Of a DNA stretch of 64,000 nucleotides, positions 25,101 to 33,361 are shown in pieces. The translations under genes and the position numbers were made by a program. The stretch is from Ischnura elegans. Taxonomy: Eukaryota; Arthropoda; Insecta; Odonata; Coenagrionidae. The notes under the pieces were generated by a model. The model ran no database searches. It had not been told where the DNA came from and worked only from the letters and a program-made list of their open reading frames with translations. The first letter of the stretch is position 1. Each line of letters starts with the position of its first letter. Where the stretch lies: assembly GCF_921293095.1 (NCBI RefSeq), contig NC_060252.1:8494001-8558000 (forward strand), in the 5' to 3' direction.

Positions 25101-26949
25101 CCATCGTGTTAGTATGTTGCTACAGTACCTTAAAGCTATCCATTTTCAATTAAAATGCCTCAAGTATTCATAACAGTGTTTTTGCCTTTAGCGCGGTAAG
25201 GCTGGTTAGAAATTCAATCGTCTTTGGCCGACTTTTAATCTAATACGATCCTTTTGAACACATTGATTCTTCTGGAAGGTTCCACGTGTCATTGTTTCCG
25301 CATCGAGGTTTTTAACGGGAACTATGATGTTGTGGTTAAATCACTTTTTTATAATAAGCTTAACGGATACTCGCGCCCTGAATGAAAGAAGCGTTGGTCA
25401 TCACCCGAAGTCAGCCTCACAAAACTTAAAATCACACAAATAGAGGAAATAGGTGGCCTACTTTGCTAGAGTACTTTTATACAAAAATGTAAATATGAAG
25501 ACAGTTATAACTAACTATCATACTTCACTTCTTTCGCAGGAATTGTATCAGATTTATTTCCTAGAATGGTTGCTGATACAGTGGATTACGGTAATCTTTT
25601 TTCGACAATTTGCGAAACGATTCTGAAAAAAGGTCTTCTGGATGTGGGCGGTGAGTAACATAATTTTTGTTGTAAAATAATATTTTATCCGTGGTTGTGT
25701 GATGGTATCTTAAACATCAGGAAAATGGAAGTGCACATTTTCATGAGGAATATTTGCTGCCTTCCCTAGCCTTCCCTAACGCAATTCGTAATGTAACATA
25801 TATATTTCGAGATTATCAATGCCAGGGAAAAGTGATTAGCGCAGTGTATACATGATTCCATTCATGGAGTCCATTGGTGGAGCATGTGATGAAGAGAGTT
25901 AAATAGAAGAATTGTATTAACGTGAAATATAAGAGAAAGGAGCGCTGCCCTACGTCCAACCAATCTCATGATGAGCATAATGAACGTATTATTTTCCAAT
26001 ATTTCGTCTAATTTTGTTGTGGTTATTCACGGGTATGAATCGTGATAACGTAAAAGCTCTGTTATTTAGATTCGGCTCCTGAATTGTTATAAATGTATCA
26101 TATTTTTTATATGGTTCCCATGTATGGACTCATATAGTCAATACGCCGAATTTTTTAATTTGGCGGTGCAAGGCTTTTTATTTCATGACTTTGAAAGCTT
26201 GAAGATGATCGTGTCAAATTTTGAATGACTGCTGGATTCTTAAATATAAAGGATAGTTATTCAACAGCTCTGGCAACAGACTCTGTGGGCCTTTTTAATC
26301 AGGAGTCTCGAATTGCAAAAAAATGACGCTCGCGAACTCCTATGTCCCAAATGGGAAAATTATACCTAAGAAGGACTCGAACCCGCGACATTTGTTCGGT
26401 GAACGAGGAAAATAAGCCACTGGGCGCGTATAAATAAAAGCCAAATAAAAAATGAATTTACTATATTTAATAATTTTTATCAGTTTCACGTATGGCAAGA
26501 CTTCCATAAATTTTATGGACCATTATTTGTAAAATATTTACCTGCTTGGATGACAGCCTTTTTTATGGACAGGTTTGTACAATTCAAAATACTTTTTGTT
26601 TGTTAATTTTTTTCCAGTGGAGAATTCTGTTCCTTCCTAAACATATTGCTTGAGTATTTGTGGCTGGAAAAAGTTATTATCTGCCGTTATGAAATTGAAC
26701 CGAATCAGTTAAAATAATTTTATTTGAATCCCTCGTATGCTGAGGACATTTTCCAGAAGCTGGTGGCTTGATGTATCTACGTTAGATAGATATTGATCTT
26801 CATTGCAGGTTGATGTTTCTGGAATTTGAGTCTTATTCTTTCTTTTGAATTTCCCAGAATATGTGACGAAAGTGATTCAACTGTATGAAACAACAGTCGT
26901 GCGTCATGGGTTAATGTTAGTCGGCCCAGCTGGCTCAGGAAAAACTCAA
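959..26949 (+). CDS. DNAH1: Axonemal dynein heavy chain, DNAH1-like; internal part in eight exons
   Basis: Eight exons splice in frame to 401 residues with no stop. Dynein heavy chains are AAA+ motors that hydrolyse ATP to slide axonemal microtubules; DNAH1 is a single-headed inner-arm chain of cilia and sperm flagella. In the joined fragment, residues 1-100 are the linker-to-AAA1 junction. GPAGTGKT (112-119) is the AAA1 Walker A, CFDEFNRI (162-169) the Walker B, and [11 protein letters not shown] (from 211) the sensor I block. GPAGSGKT (393-400) is the Walker A of AAA2. The motifs [25 protein letters not shown] and [15 protein letters not shown] point to DNAH1 rather than DNAH3, 6, 7 or 12; this rests on remembered family sequence. 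All key nucleotide-binding residues are intact. A full chain is about 4,200 residues, so roughly a tenth is here, and both ends run out of the visible exons. Intron sizes are 6565, 3328, 103, 9744, 605, 3155 and 1207 bp. Confidence 0.95.
2655..2773. repeat. Palindrome inside the 1.96-kb hAT-like element
   Basis: The arm 2655-2685 is the near-exact reverse complement of 2743-2773 (core GAATTCTGCTGGTTTTTCC). A second small palindrome around 2714-2738 (TTCGCCAAC...GTTGGCGAA) lies in the loop, so the transcript or single strand could form a compound hairpin. Confidence 0.9.
3000..3590. repeat. Two tandem copies of a 280-bp unit
   Basis: The words TTGACCTCCAGAAA, GTAACTTGATATTTT, CTTCGTAATA, CCTGCGCGAGCT, GGACCTTTT, GGTAGCGGAT and ACTATCCCA recur in the same order, offset by about 280 bp. 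The copies differ by many substitutions and indels, so the duplication is old. It lies within the hAT-like element at 1948-3909. Confidence 0.85.
5166..5937. mobile_element. Non-autonomous hAT-like element, 0.77 kb
   Basis: The left end TAGGGATTTGCG and the right end (reverse complement TTGGGATGTGCG) are near-identical. The flanks CCTATTAC (5158-5165) and CCTATTGC (5938-5945) are an 8-bp duplication with one mismatch. Sub-terminal arrays of GAGTCGA words sit at both ends, and CTCGACATTCATAAT occurs twice inside. There is no coding capacity. The end sequence and sub-terminal layout resemble the element at 1948-3909. Confidence 0.85.
6040..6620. repeat. GC-richer repeat-like stretch, class unknown
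   Basis: Composition changes sharply from the AT-rich intron. The stretch contains GACGTCACAGGG, a GC-rich middle and CGCGTCGCGTTTTCGCGCGC near the end. The word AGAAATGCGTCGC here also occurs at about 2871 in the hAT-like element, which suggests shared repeat sequence. I could not define ends or a target duplication. Confidence 0.45.
7688..7892 (+). CDS. DNAH1: Dynein exon b: AAA1 start and P-loop
   Basis: The acceptor is tttgcag and the donor is gtaaaa. The exon encodes 68 residues opening with YYWLNDG. It contains the invariant block [20 protein letters not shown] and ends with the catalytic ATP-binding loop [12 protein letters not shown], in which the Lys and Thr of GKT are intact. AAA1 is the main ATP hydrolysis site of dynein. 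The exon ends in phase 0, exactly after the P-loop. Confidence 0.96.
8153..8370. mobile_element. hAT-type MITE, 218 bp
   Basis: The left end is CAGTAGCGGATACAG and the reverse complement of the right end is CAGTGGCGGATGCATATG. The flanks AATATAAG (8145-8152) and AATGTAAG (8371-8378) match at seven of eight bases, as for an aged hAT duplication. The same family occurs in the opposite orientation at 20771-21024. Confidence 0.9.
9237..10421. repeat. Repeat-like block bounded by an inverted 13-mer
   Basis: GTCAACGAACATT occurs near 9237 and its reverse complement near 10409-10421. The left part contains GGGTGGTTGCCACCCC and long A/T runs. A 97-codon minus frame (9237-9530) is rich in Phe, Ile and Lys and reads like translated repeat rather than a gene. 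Part of the interior (about 9618-9760) begins ACGAGGGTCTTTCAACAAGT, which resembles mariner-type ends. No target duplication was found, so the limits are uncertain. Confidence 0.4.
11221..11318 (+). CDS. DNAH1: Dynein exon c: AAA1
   Basis: The acceptor is tttatttcag and the donor is gtgggt. The exon encodes [20 protein letters not shown] followed by [12 protein letters not shown], the conserved segment between Walker A and Walker B of AAA1. Two leftover bases (AG) form Ser with the next exon. Confidence 0.95.
11422..11535 (+). CDS. DNAH1: Dynein exon d: AAA1 Walker B
   Basis: The exon lies only 103 bp after the previous one, with acceptor ctgtttag and donor gtgggt. It encodes [18 protein letters not shown], carrying the Walker B Asp-Glu pair, followed by [19 protein letters not shown]. 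The [11 protein letters not shown] wording favours DNAH1 within the family. The two leftover bases (AG) make Arg with the following exon. Confidence 0.96.
12234..12647 (-). other. Unrecognised open frame of 137 codons
   Basis: The frame has no in-frame ATG at its beginning (GTG at its left limit, with an internal ATG about 19 codons in). One hydrophobic run, [20 protein letters not shown], could be a membrane segment, followed by a Gln-rich piece. I recognise no family, promoter or splice partner. It lies antisense in a dynein intron. It may be a chance frame, a transposon relic or one exon of a small gene; I favour non-coding or relic. Confidence 0.25.
13424..15870. mobile_element. Long-terminal-inverted-repeat element, about 2.4 kb
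   Basis: The arm at about 13424-13810 is a diverged reverse complement of about 15540-15870. Shared words in order include CTCAAAATGA, AAATGAGGTTAATAT, CACGTGTTAAA, TTTGGTTACTTTAAA, GGCCCTAAG, ATATGGAACCG, TTTGTTTTGACC, CGGCGCCGCTGAGGTAC and CCGCACCACT. The left arm has about 45 extra bases after TTTTGACC. The 1.7-kb interior is unrelated to the arms and carries a dead minus-strand ORF (14400-14865). The exact ends and target duplication could not be fixed. It could be a foldback element or an old DNA transposon. Confidence 0.85.
14400..14865 (-). pseudogene. Dead ORF inside the long-inverted-repeat element
   Basis: One minus frame reads [10 protein letters not shown], stop, [12 protein letters not shown], stop, LRNVQRHIE...[24 protein letters not shown]...[11 protein letters not shown], stop, [19 protein letters not shown] and onward to SNYYTL. 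The order 'W..ARIP - IKKLEKL - KLDDLFD - DQRG.R.M.IGG' resembles a family of repeat-borne proteins I recall from insect genomes, whose function I do not know. At least three in-frame stops interrupt it, so it is not functional. The call rests on motif memory. Confidence 0.55.
17720..18240 (-). mobile_element. Penelope-like element, 5'-truncated fragment
   Basis: On the minus strand the fragment starts near 18240, codes the C-terminal part of a PLE protein (see 17884-18213) and runs into a non-coding tail. The tail contains the stem-type words TGATGACGATGGGCG and GACGAAACGTTGG, typical of PLE 3' regions. Severe 5' truncation fits target-primed insertion. The end of the tail at about 17720 is not well defined. 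Confidence 0.7.
17884..18213 (-). pseudogene. GIY-YIG endonuclease end of a Penelope-like ORF, frameshifted
   Basis: Reading from 18213 downward, the frame gives [36 protein letters not shown] and [10 protein letters not shown] one-base shift then leads to [20 protein letters not shown] and a tail ending GFLNP, stop. The pattern KSA.AEH, a central EA, an I.I.K motif and N..N.D.G..L...W is the second half of the GIY-YIG nuclease of Penelope-like retroelements. That nuclease nicks the target DNA for reverse transcription. The reverse transcriptase is missing and the frame is broken, so this is a dead copy. Confidence 0.8.
20771..21024. mobile_element. hAT-type MITE, 254 bp
   Basis: The left end CAGTGGCGGATACATATG and the reverse complement of the right end, CAGTAGCGGATACAG, are inverted repeats. 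A perfect 8-bp duplication GGGTAGGG flanks it (20763-20770 and 21025-21032). It is the same family as 8153-8370, inserted in the opposite orientation, and has G/C runs just inside both ends. Confidence 0.93.
21361..21616 (+). CDS. DNAH1: Dynein exon e: AAA1 sensor region
   Basis: This is the longest exon here, with acceptor tttctacag and donor gtatgg. It encodes [20 protein letters not shown] and then [20 protein letters not shown], the sensor I and arginine-rich core of AAA1. It goes on through [20 protein letters not shown] to SSEQLSTQ. It is preceded by an intron of about 9.7 kb packed with repeats and ends in phase 0. Confidence 0.97.
21617..22221 (+). other. Dynein intron after exon e (605 bp)
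   Basis: An AT-rich intron with ordinary splice signals; nothing else was seen in it. Confidence 0.9.
22222..22384 (+). CDS. DNAH1: Dynein exon f: C-terminal part of AAA1
   Basis: The acceptor is aacacag and the donor is gtaagt. It encodes [25 protein letters not shown] and [10 protein letters not shown], the helical lid of AAA1. One leftover base (G) makes Gly with the next exon, giving the conserved join GIVSDLFP. Confidence 0.95.
22385..25539 (+). other. Dynein intron after exon f (3.2 kb)
   Basis: AT-rich with a short purine-rich run (about 23399-23422, AAGAGGAAGAAGAAGAGGA). No exon, RNA gene or defined transposon was recognised. The open frame at 24714-25043 has no family resemblance. 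Confidence 0.85.
25540..25650 (+). CDS. DNAH1: Dynein exon g: AAA1-AAA2 linker
   Basis: The acceptor is tttcgcag and the donor is gtgagt. It encodes [20 protein letters not shown] and then [16 protein letters not shown]. The IVSDLFP start and the DYG motif are family hallmarks; the second half is the variable stretch before AAA2. One leftover base completes Glu with the next exon. Confidence 0.93.
25651..26857 (+). other. Dynein intron after exon g (1.2 kb)
   Basis: AT-rich; contains a tRNA-derived SINE fragment (about 26330-26425, minus). Nothing else was recognised. Confidence 0.85.
26330..26425 (-). repeat. tRNA-derived SINE fragment
   Basis: On the minus strand an A-box-like CAGTGGCTTATTTTCC is followed, after about 30 bases, by TCGCGGGTTCGAGTCC, a good polymerase III B box (core at 26373-26383). 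The match to tRNA T-arm sequence without a foldable acceptor stem indicates a SINE head, not a tRNA gene. It shares GTCGCGGGTTCGAGTCC with the copy at 53290-53440. Confidence 0.65.
26858..26949 (+). CDS. DNAH1: Dynein exon h: AAA2 P-loop
   Basis: The acceptor is tttcccag and the donor is gtaagt. It encodes [20 protein letters not shown] followed by [10 protein letters not shown], the nucleotide-binding loop of AAA2. The exon ends in phase 0 straight after the P-loop. The expected continuation of AAA2 was not found in the following 37 kb, so the next intron is very long or the locus is interrupted. Confidence 0.94.
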
Positions 26950-27291
26950 GTAAGTAGAATAATTTTTTTAGCTTCTTTTTGTGCATTTTGGAGTTCATTC
27001 ACCAGTTACTAAGGAATTATTATCCTTAAAATGCTTAGGATGGTCAAGACTTCGTGTGAAAGGTAGGCATGAAATTCTCCCAAAACAATTTTACTAATAC
27101 TTGGGGAATGGCTAAACAAGTTACAGCCTGAGTTTATACTAATCATTGTCCACATAATGAGAGCAATTTCTATTTTTATATGCAAGAGAATGTATGCTTC
27201 CAATCCATGATTTATTTTTCCGTGTTTGACCAAGGTTCTTACTCTGATGTTACTCAATTGGAGAATATACGAGAAGATAAGTGATGGAAAG

Positions 27292-27578
27292 CAAAGGCGG
27301 ATCAAGAATTTTTTCTGGGGGGGGGGGAGGGGCACAACGGTCTGACAGGCAAACGATCATCTCATACTTGAGATTAAAAACAAAATATGTACGACAATTA
27401 CTGTACGAAACATTCTCTTTATTTTAACATGAGAGTTATTAATATGAAATTAAATGATTGAATCTCCGTAATACACAAAATGAAACGAACGTGATGATAA
27501 CAGTTTTAAAAATTTTGACTATATTTTTAGCGTCTGGGGGGCACGTGCCCCCGTGCCCGCCCCCTAAACCCGCCTATG
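27292..27578. mobile_element. hAT-type MITE, 287 bp
   Basis: The left end CAAAGGCGGATCAAG and the reverse complement of the right end, CATAGGCGGGTTTAG, form inverted repeats. The flanking duplication ATGGAAAG is perfect (27284-27291 and 27579-27586). A G run just inside the left end and a G/C run inside the right end repeat the architecture of the other MITEs here. Confidence 0.92.
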
Positions 27579-30491
27579 ATGGAAAGTAATAGTACATGTA
27601 TCTAGTATGAACGGGAAAACGGATTTATGACTTGTGGTTGAACTATCGTATATCAAAATGTTGTATGCGGCCATTAAACTTCCGTATAGCTTAGTATTTT
27701 AGAAGAGTTATTTGTACTACTGGAAATATGAGGCTGAATTGGCTGGGGTAAGATTTGGTGCTAACACTAACTTTTACCACCAAATTTACGGTAGCGTAAT
27801 GTATGCAGCTTTTCATTACCTCGCAGCATTTGATTTTTTTTCAAAACTTTATTGACATAATTTCCTGGTCTGTGCACTCTACGCGGAAGAGTGGATCCTT
27901 TGTTGCTGTACTAAACATGTTCATAAATATCTTCTCGTCACGAGGCTGCCATTTTGCTGGATGCCTGTGAAGAGGTTCGTGAAAAAAAGAAAAGAGTCCA
28001 TTCAAATAATAGTTAGTCGATCGACCTGCGTGTGTTTTGTAACAACATTGCTCCCTCTAATTTTTGTGGATTCAGTGCTTTTAATTTACTCCTTGCTTGA
28101 AAGGTTAGGGAATATTTCGAGAAATTTGCTTTAAATCTAGTTTTTCTTATTAACAATGCTATTTTTTAAATTTTGGAATCACTCATTTTTGAACTGATTT
28201 GATTTTTAATTAACGATTTGAAAAAAAACTAGAAAGTGTCACTCCCCACGTCTTATGTATTTCGCAGCATTTTATGCCTTCTTTGTCAGGTCGTAAATGA
28301 TGTTTACAGTCTCGAGAAACTCATCATCTGTCGGATTTTCTACTACCTCCTAACCGATACGCATTTTCGAGGGCACGGACTATTTGATGGAAATGAATAT
28401 TTCCGTCGCTAACTGACCCTGGAGTTTTCCCCTCTTGACCCTCCGCCAGTATCTTTCCACATGCGTATCGCTTCACCCTTTGAAAGGTCGAAGGCAGGGT
28501 CGTGACATGACCGTACGCCATTTCCCCTTTCCACGCCGTTGGTAGGGAAATGAGTTTTAGTGCTTCAACGCAGGTCAGGGCAACGTGCACGCTCGAAATG
28601 GAATGCTTGCACTCCTATAAAATAAGGCGTGGGCGGGCTCCATCCATCTGTGTACCAAGGAGGCCTGGCTATTTCTTTCTCCCGTCGCATATTATGATGA
28701 CCTCCCGTGGGAGGACAGGAGGAGAATTTACTCGAGAGTGGATTGCGTGGTGATAGATTGAGGTGGTGTACCGAGCTGGAGGAAGTAATGTGACCGAGTG
28801 GGAAGTAGGTACATTGAATGTTGGATCGTTTGCTCAAGTATGTGGCTGCACGTCGGAAGCTAGGAAGCCAGAAAGATGTCTCAAATTGGGTCATGAGGCT
28901 AGTTTGCTCCGTTGGTTGCTTTGGTTTGAGATTTCCACATGACGCAGAAGAAGAAGAAAATTGATTCTTACACTCGTTAATATCATAGTATTTATAATAG
29001 CTCGATATCACTGATGGTACGGTGCGGATGATTCACTGAAAGGAAAAAAATCTATAAATATGCGGTATGAATTAGTAATTTGAGTGAATAACTTGATTGA
29101 AGTATAATGATTTCAAGAGGAGATATAATTTAGATATTGCACCAATAGTTTGGTATCTTCATTCGATTAGTATTGGGTATAATGAATTTTAAGCTTTCTG
29201 ATATCATCTCTTAAGATTGGTTACTTTTATGTATTGATCATTATTAAATTTGTAAAATCTGAGTATTCGTATGAAACTTACTTCATTAATGCGTGGTTGA
29301 TCACGTTTTTGTCCTGACTTCTGTGCTCAAATATACAATAAAGACCTAGATGTGTAATGATTGTCCTAAATGAGTCAATGGAATAATTCCATTAGAATAT
29401 CCGTGAGAAATAAAATTTCTAATTACAAAATCCTCTAAATGCGTATGATAAAAAATGTACTCAATAAAAAAGTAAATGCGATGGCTATGTTTGTTTTCTT
29501 TGTTCTGGATGTAAGATATCTCGTTATCGTTGACAAAAACGGTTTCGAAAGTGTCGCTTGTTGACAATTTAATGGAATACGACCCACTATACATTATAGA
29601 TATGCGGGTAGTTAAGAATCTATCGCTAAAAAGGAAATCCACGGTGGATGCTGATAAATAGTTATATGACTTGCGCTTCAGTTGGTTTCTTTTATTTGGA
29701 TGCACACGTTGAAGAAATGATAGGGTATTCATTGGGGGATGATTTTTTTAATTTATAAAAAAATTATTGAGCCCGCTATTAACGTACCATCGTAATTGGG
29801 CGAAGGGGTAACGCGAAGTCTCGATTTTGCTGCCACGAGTGCGAATAATTGACCTTCATGATTAGCATTTGTAGCAGATGGCGAGCGGGAGAATAAATGA
29901 TTACGTCATGGGTCTAATGGGGGCAATTTGACTTTTCACTATGTAATGAGCCGATAAATCATTGATCTTGCGCGACTTGATCTGTCTTAGGCCTTCTTTC
30001 GTCTTCTTTAGCTCTCGAGATCTTTAGGTCTCGAGAACGAGGCAAGCATTGCTTTGGTTTCATTCTGAGATATGTATGCACAATGGCGGTGCACGCTACA
30101 ATTTTTTATGTTTCTTATTCAGTTTACTACTACCTTTTACTCGTCGTCGTCCTGTTTTCTATTCTTTCATTTGTGTGCCTATAGAGTGGGAAACGCCCTG
30201 AATTTGTAATCTTTTAAGTGTAACTTCGTGTGTTAAATGCGGCTTTCATCTTTATTGCGTTGTGGTACTTTTATCAAAGAGTCTTTTTACCTTCAATCCC
30301 TATCAGGTTCGTATTTAAGTAATTTTTTAATAAGTTGGTCATTTTGATAAAGTTTTTATCCTTGTACTGAGGTGAAGAATTAGTTAAATTAATTGATTTT
30401 TAGATGAAATTTAGGTCTACATTTTGCCCTAAATATTAAGGATTCTAATTAGCAATAGAAATATAATAAATAGTTTTATGCGTTACTTGAA

Positions 30492-30700
30492 GAAATTGCT
30501 TCGTATGAATTTAATTAACTTCGTTAATTACACGAATTTAATTTCACACGACCAGTTTCCTTCAACGCTCACTGACCTAGTGCATATAAGAGTTGATACT
30601 TTCCGTATCTACACTACATGACGCACCGCTACGAAACTGGTCGGGCTAAATTAAACATATGAAATTAACAAAGTTATTTTTTTTCATATGAAGCAATTTC
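30492..30700. repeat. Fold-back element, arms of about 85 bp
   Basis: GAAATTGCTTCGTATGAA at the left and the reverse complement of the right end, GAAATTGCTTCATATGAA, start two arms that stay alignable to about 85 bp. Shared inner words are CGTTAATT/TGTTAATT, TTTAATTT and CGACCAGTTTC. GAAACTGGTCG next to the centre resembles Penelope-like 3'-end motifs. Confidence 0.8.
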
Positions 30701-31039
30701 ACCACGTACCTGACGCCATACCTTTTTGAATTGAACCCATTGATAGTATTTTGAAAACTATTAGCTGAACTCACTGAAAGAATTTACCTTGCTATATGTG
30801 AAATATAAGAAATTATAGCATATATAATTTCCTAATACTCATAGTCAAACTTGATATAATAATTTCACGCTGTGAATATTTCCGCATGCGGCTAGGTAGG
30901 TTATCTAAGTACGTATGTCTATCTTAGTTTTATGTTTTTTCGTCAAGTCGGGTGGTGAGTGAGAGAAAAAAATCTGCGGAGATGTTGATTGTCATTAAAT
31001 TCTAGTATATAATTTTTTTTCTTCTATTCTTGACCTCGT

Positions 31040-31258
31040 TTAATACATGTTGAAATATTTCCTGGAGTGTAGGTCAACGTATGTTATGCAAACAAGTTGT
31101 AGCCAACGTTTCTGTTAATTTAAAACCGTCATCAGGGATTAAATATGTACAAAGTTAAGTCCTGATGATGATTTTAAATAAACAGAATCGTTGGCTATAA
31201 CTTGTTTGCATAGCATACGTTGACCTAAACTCCAGGAAATATTTTGACATGTATTAAA
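31040..31258. repeat. Fold-back element, arms of about 100 bp, flanked by a 13-bp direct repeat
   Basis: TTAATACATG...ATATTTCCTGGAG, TAGGTCAACGTATG and TATGCAAACAAGTT recur in order as the reverse complement in the second half. Arm identity is roughly 90% by eye. ATTAAATTCTAGT occurs at 30994-31006 and again at 31253-31265, which may be a target duplication. The words CATCAGG and AACGTTGGCT are typical of Penelope-like 3' regions. Confidence 0.85.
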
Positions 31259-33193
31259 TTCTAGTTAATTTGCAGCTTACATATGGTGTTTATTGTTTGC
31301 TCTTTGTTTTTTTCTGTAATTACAAATTCCAGAATTTTTGTGGAGTTGGCAACTGTTATCGACTCACGGTAGGTGTAGTGCTGCATAATTCGTGTGTGTC
31401 GTCTGTTTTTTGTTCTACACATGCTGGAATAATTTCTCTTTGGTTTTTTGATTTGAGGCTAAGTTTAGTAGCAGGGTAAAATTTGACCCGAATCGTAACA
31501 AAATGATGCAAAATTTTTATTTGGAAATAATGTGTTACGTAGGGATTTCTTTATTATTTAATGTTTATCACTGTGTAGGATAGAATTAGTGGCAGTGTGA
31601 ATGTGTTCATTACTCAGTCGCAGTTATTACAATAGTGCTAATGATTTTAGTTTTATGTTTTTTATGCAACGTGCTGTAAATTCTAGCGTTGATGATGAAC
31701 TTGTACATTTTATGATGCGAAACATGTGCTGCAGAGGTAAAAATTGGGAATGGCCATGGCGGCTGAATCTAGATAATTCGCGCAAAAAACTTTCCTCTTA
31801 GCTACGAAGCACATTCCAAATAATAATGATATTCTTTGCCTATTCATCTTCATCCGTCTAGTTTATGCGTAGATACTTGTGAAATGTTAAAAGCTACAAA
31901 CGAAAATTGCCTGATAGTATCATTAATGCGTTTAAGATCAAAAATTTCAAGGAAGGCATGGTCGTTAAAGCCTCTTTAATTTTTTAATGCGTTAGGTTGA
32001 ATGAGTTCATGTAGCAAGTTAACCTCTTGGGTATGCCGAAAATAAATTTGCCTCATTTAATTATTTTATAACAGAACGTATTTTTATGACCAAAGAGTTT
32101 GGAAGAAAAAACTTATCTATTCTCCAGGTGTGTTCTGACGCTTTGTTGTTATATCAATTTACTAAAATTGACATGTTAAATCTGTTACTTTTTGATCCAT
32201 GTAGACGACCAGTACATTCAGTCACAAGAATTCTTTACAAATCAGTGCATTTAGAAATAAATGTAAGAAGCTAAGGTTTACACATAATTACACATCAGTC
32301 TGCTGTTTAGTTGAACTCCCCCTGGAAAAATCTAGGCCATCAGATTATCACCAGTTTTCGCGATTGAAGCGTAAACATGTTTCATTGTAATTTATATGGT
32401 AATGGATCCTTTATTGGCATTTTATTTTGAGTTTTGGTAGGATTTTTATGTGACGATTAGGGAACAATCATATAATAAAGTAAATAATGTAAGTTGTTGC
32501 GCTAATAGGTTTTGTCTATAATTTGCTTTGTGACTTAAAAGCATTGATATTTTTATATTTCCTATACTTTTTTTTGATTTTCACTTTGAAGCTGGGCAAT
32601 AATAAGTGCTCATTATCTGCTTATAATGAGGAAACAGTTTTATTTTATGCTCTGTTTAACCTAAGTTCATAGCATGTTTGGGAACTAGTTAATTGGATTT
32701 CGGCGGAGGCTTGAAAAATAGAGAGGCCAGGATGTAATTCATTATGACTCTGGATACTAAGAGTTGGCTTCTTGTCTAACCATTACTAAGATTAAGTGTG
32801 GTTTTAAAATTAATTGAACTACTCCCGTTACTTATTTATCGCCTTTAACCTTATCAATGGGAATAATTATGATTTGAAATCGCATGGTTGTTGCAAACAT
32901 TCTCTAACGCTGGCATATCCCTCGTGGTCACATTTAGCGTGCTTCAAGAAACCCTTCATCGTCACATCCACGAACATCATCTATTGGATTTAATTGATAG
33001 GGGTATTTCATTATGTTTCATCGCGTCCTTATGCCATTGCCTGATATCAGCGGATACCTTTCAACGGTATCAGATCCGTATTTAGCCAGAGTGAAATACT
33101 TAAACCTATTCATTCAGATATTTTTTGTCTATGTTGATGAAAATCTTTTTTGCTATATAATATCAATTATGATGCCATGGAAAATTTTAAATA

Positions 33194-33361
33194 TGCGGTC
33201 GCGAGTGATCAAGTCTCGATATCTGCTGCATTTGCAACGCAAGGAACTGATGCTTTCTAATCTCAACTGATGAGTTCTTTGCGTTGTAGTGCGTGTAGGA
33301 ACTAGTAAAAATTCATCGTTACAAAGACAGCAGATATCGAGACTTGAACTACGGCGACCGG
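33194..33361. repeat. Compound fold-back, outer and inner stems
   Basis: The outer arm at 33194-33238 pairs with 33317-33361 (shared core CAAGTCTCGATATCTGCTG). Inside, CAACGCAAGGAACT (33235-33248) pairs with AGTTCTTTGCGTTG (33273-33286) with one mismatch. The outer arm resembles a tRNA T-arm (GTTCAAGTCTCG), so it may be two SINE ends head to head. Confidence 0.8.

Noticed and set aside
28324..29011. Two minus-strand frames of 88 and 148 codons
   Set aside because: No recognisable domain, and the frames overlap in different phases with composition explained by a GC-richer stretch. No splice partners were seen.
31331..31366. Possible small exon after the AAA2 P-loop (acceptor attccag, GNCYRLT, donor gtaggt)
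   Set aside because: The CYR resemblance is weak. The reading frame does not place it directly after GKTQ as the family requires, and the exon would be only 36 bases.
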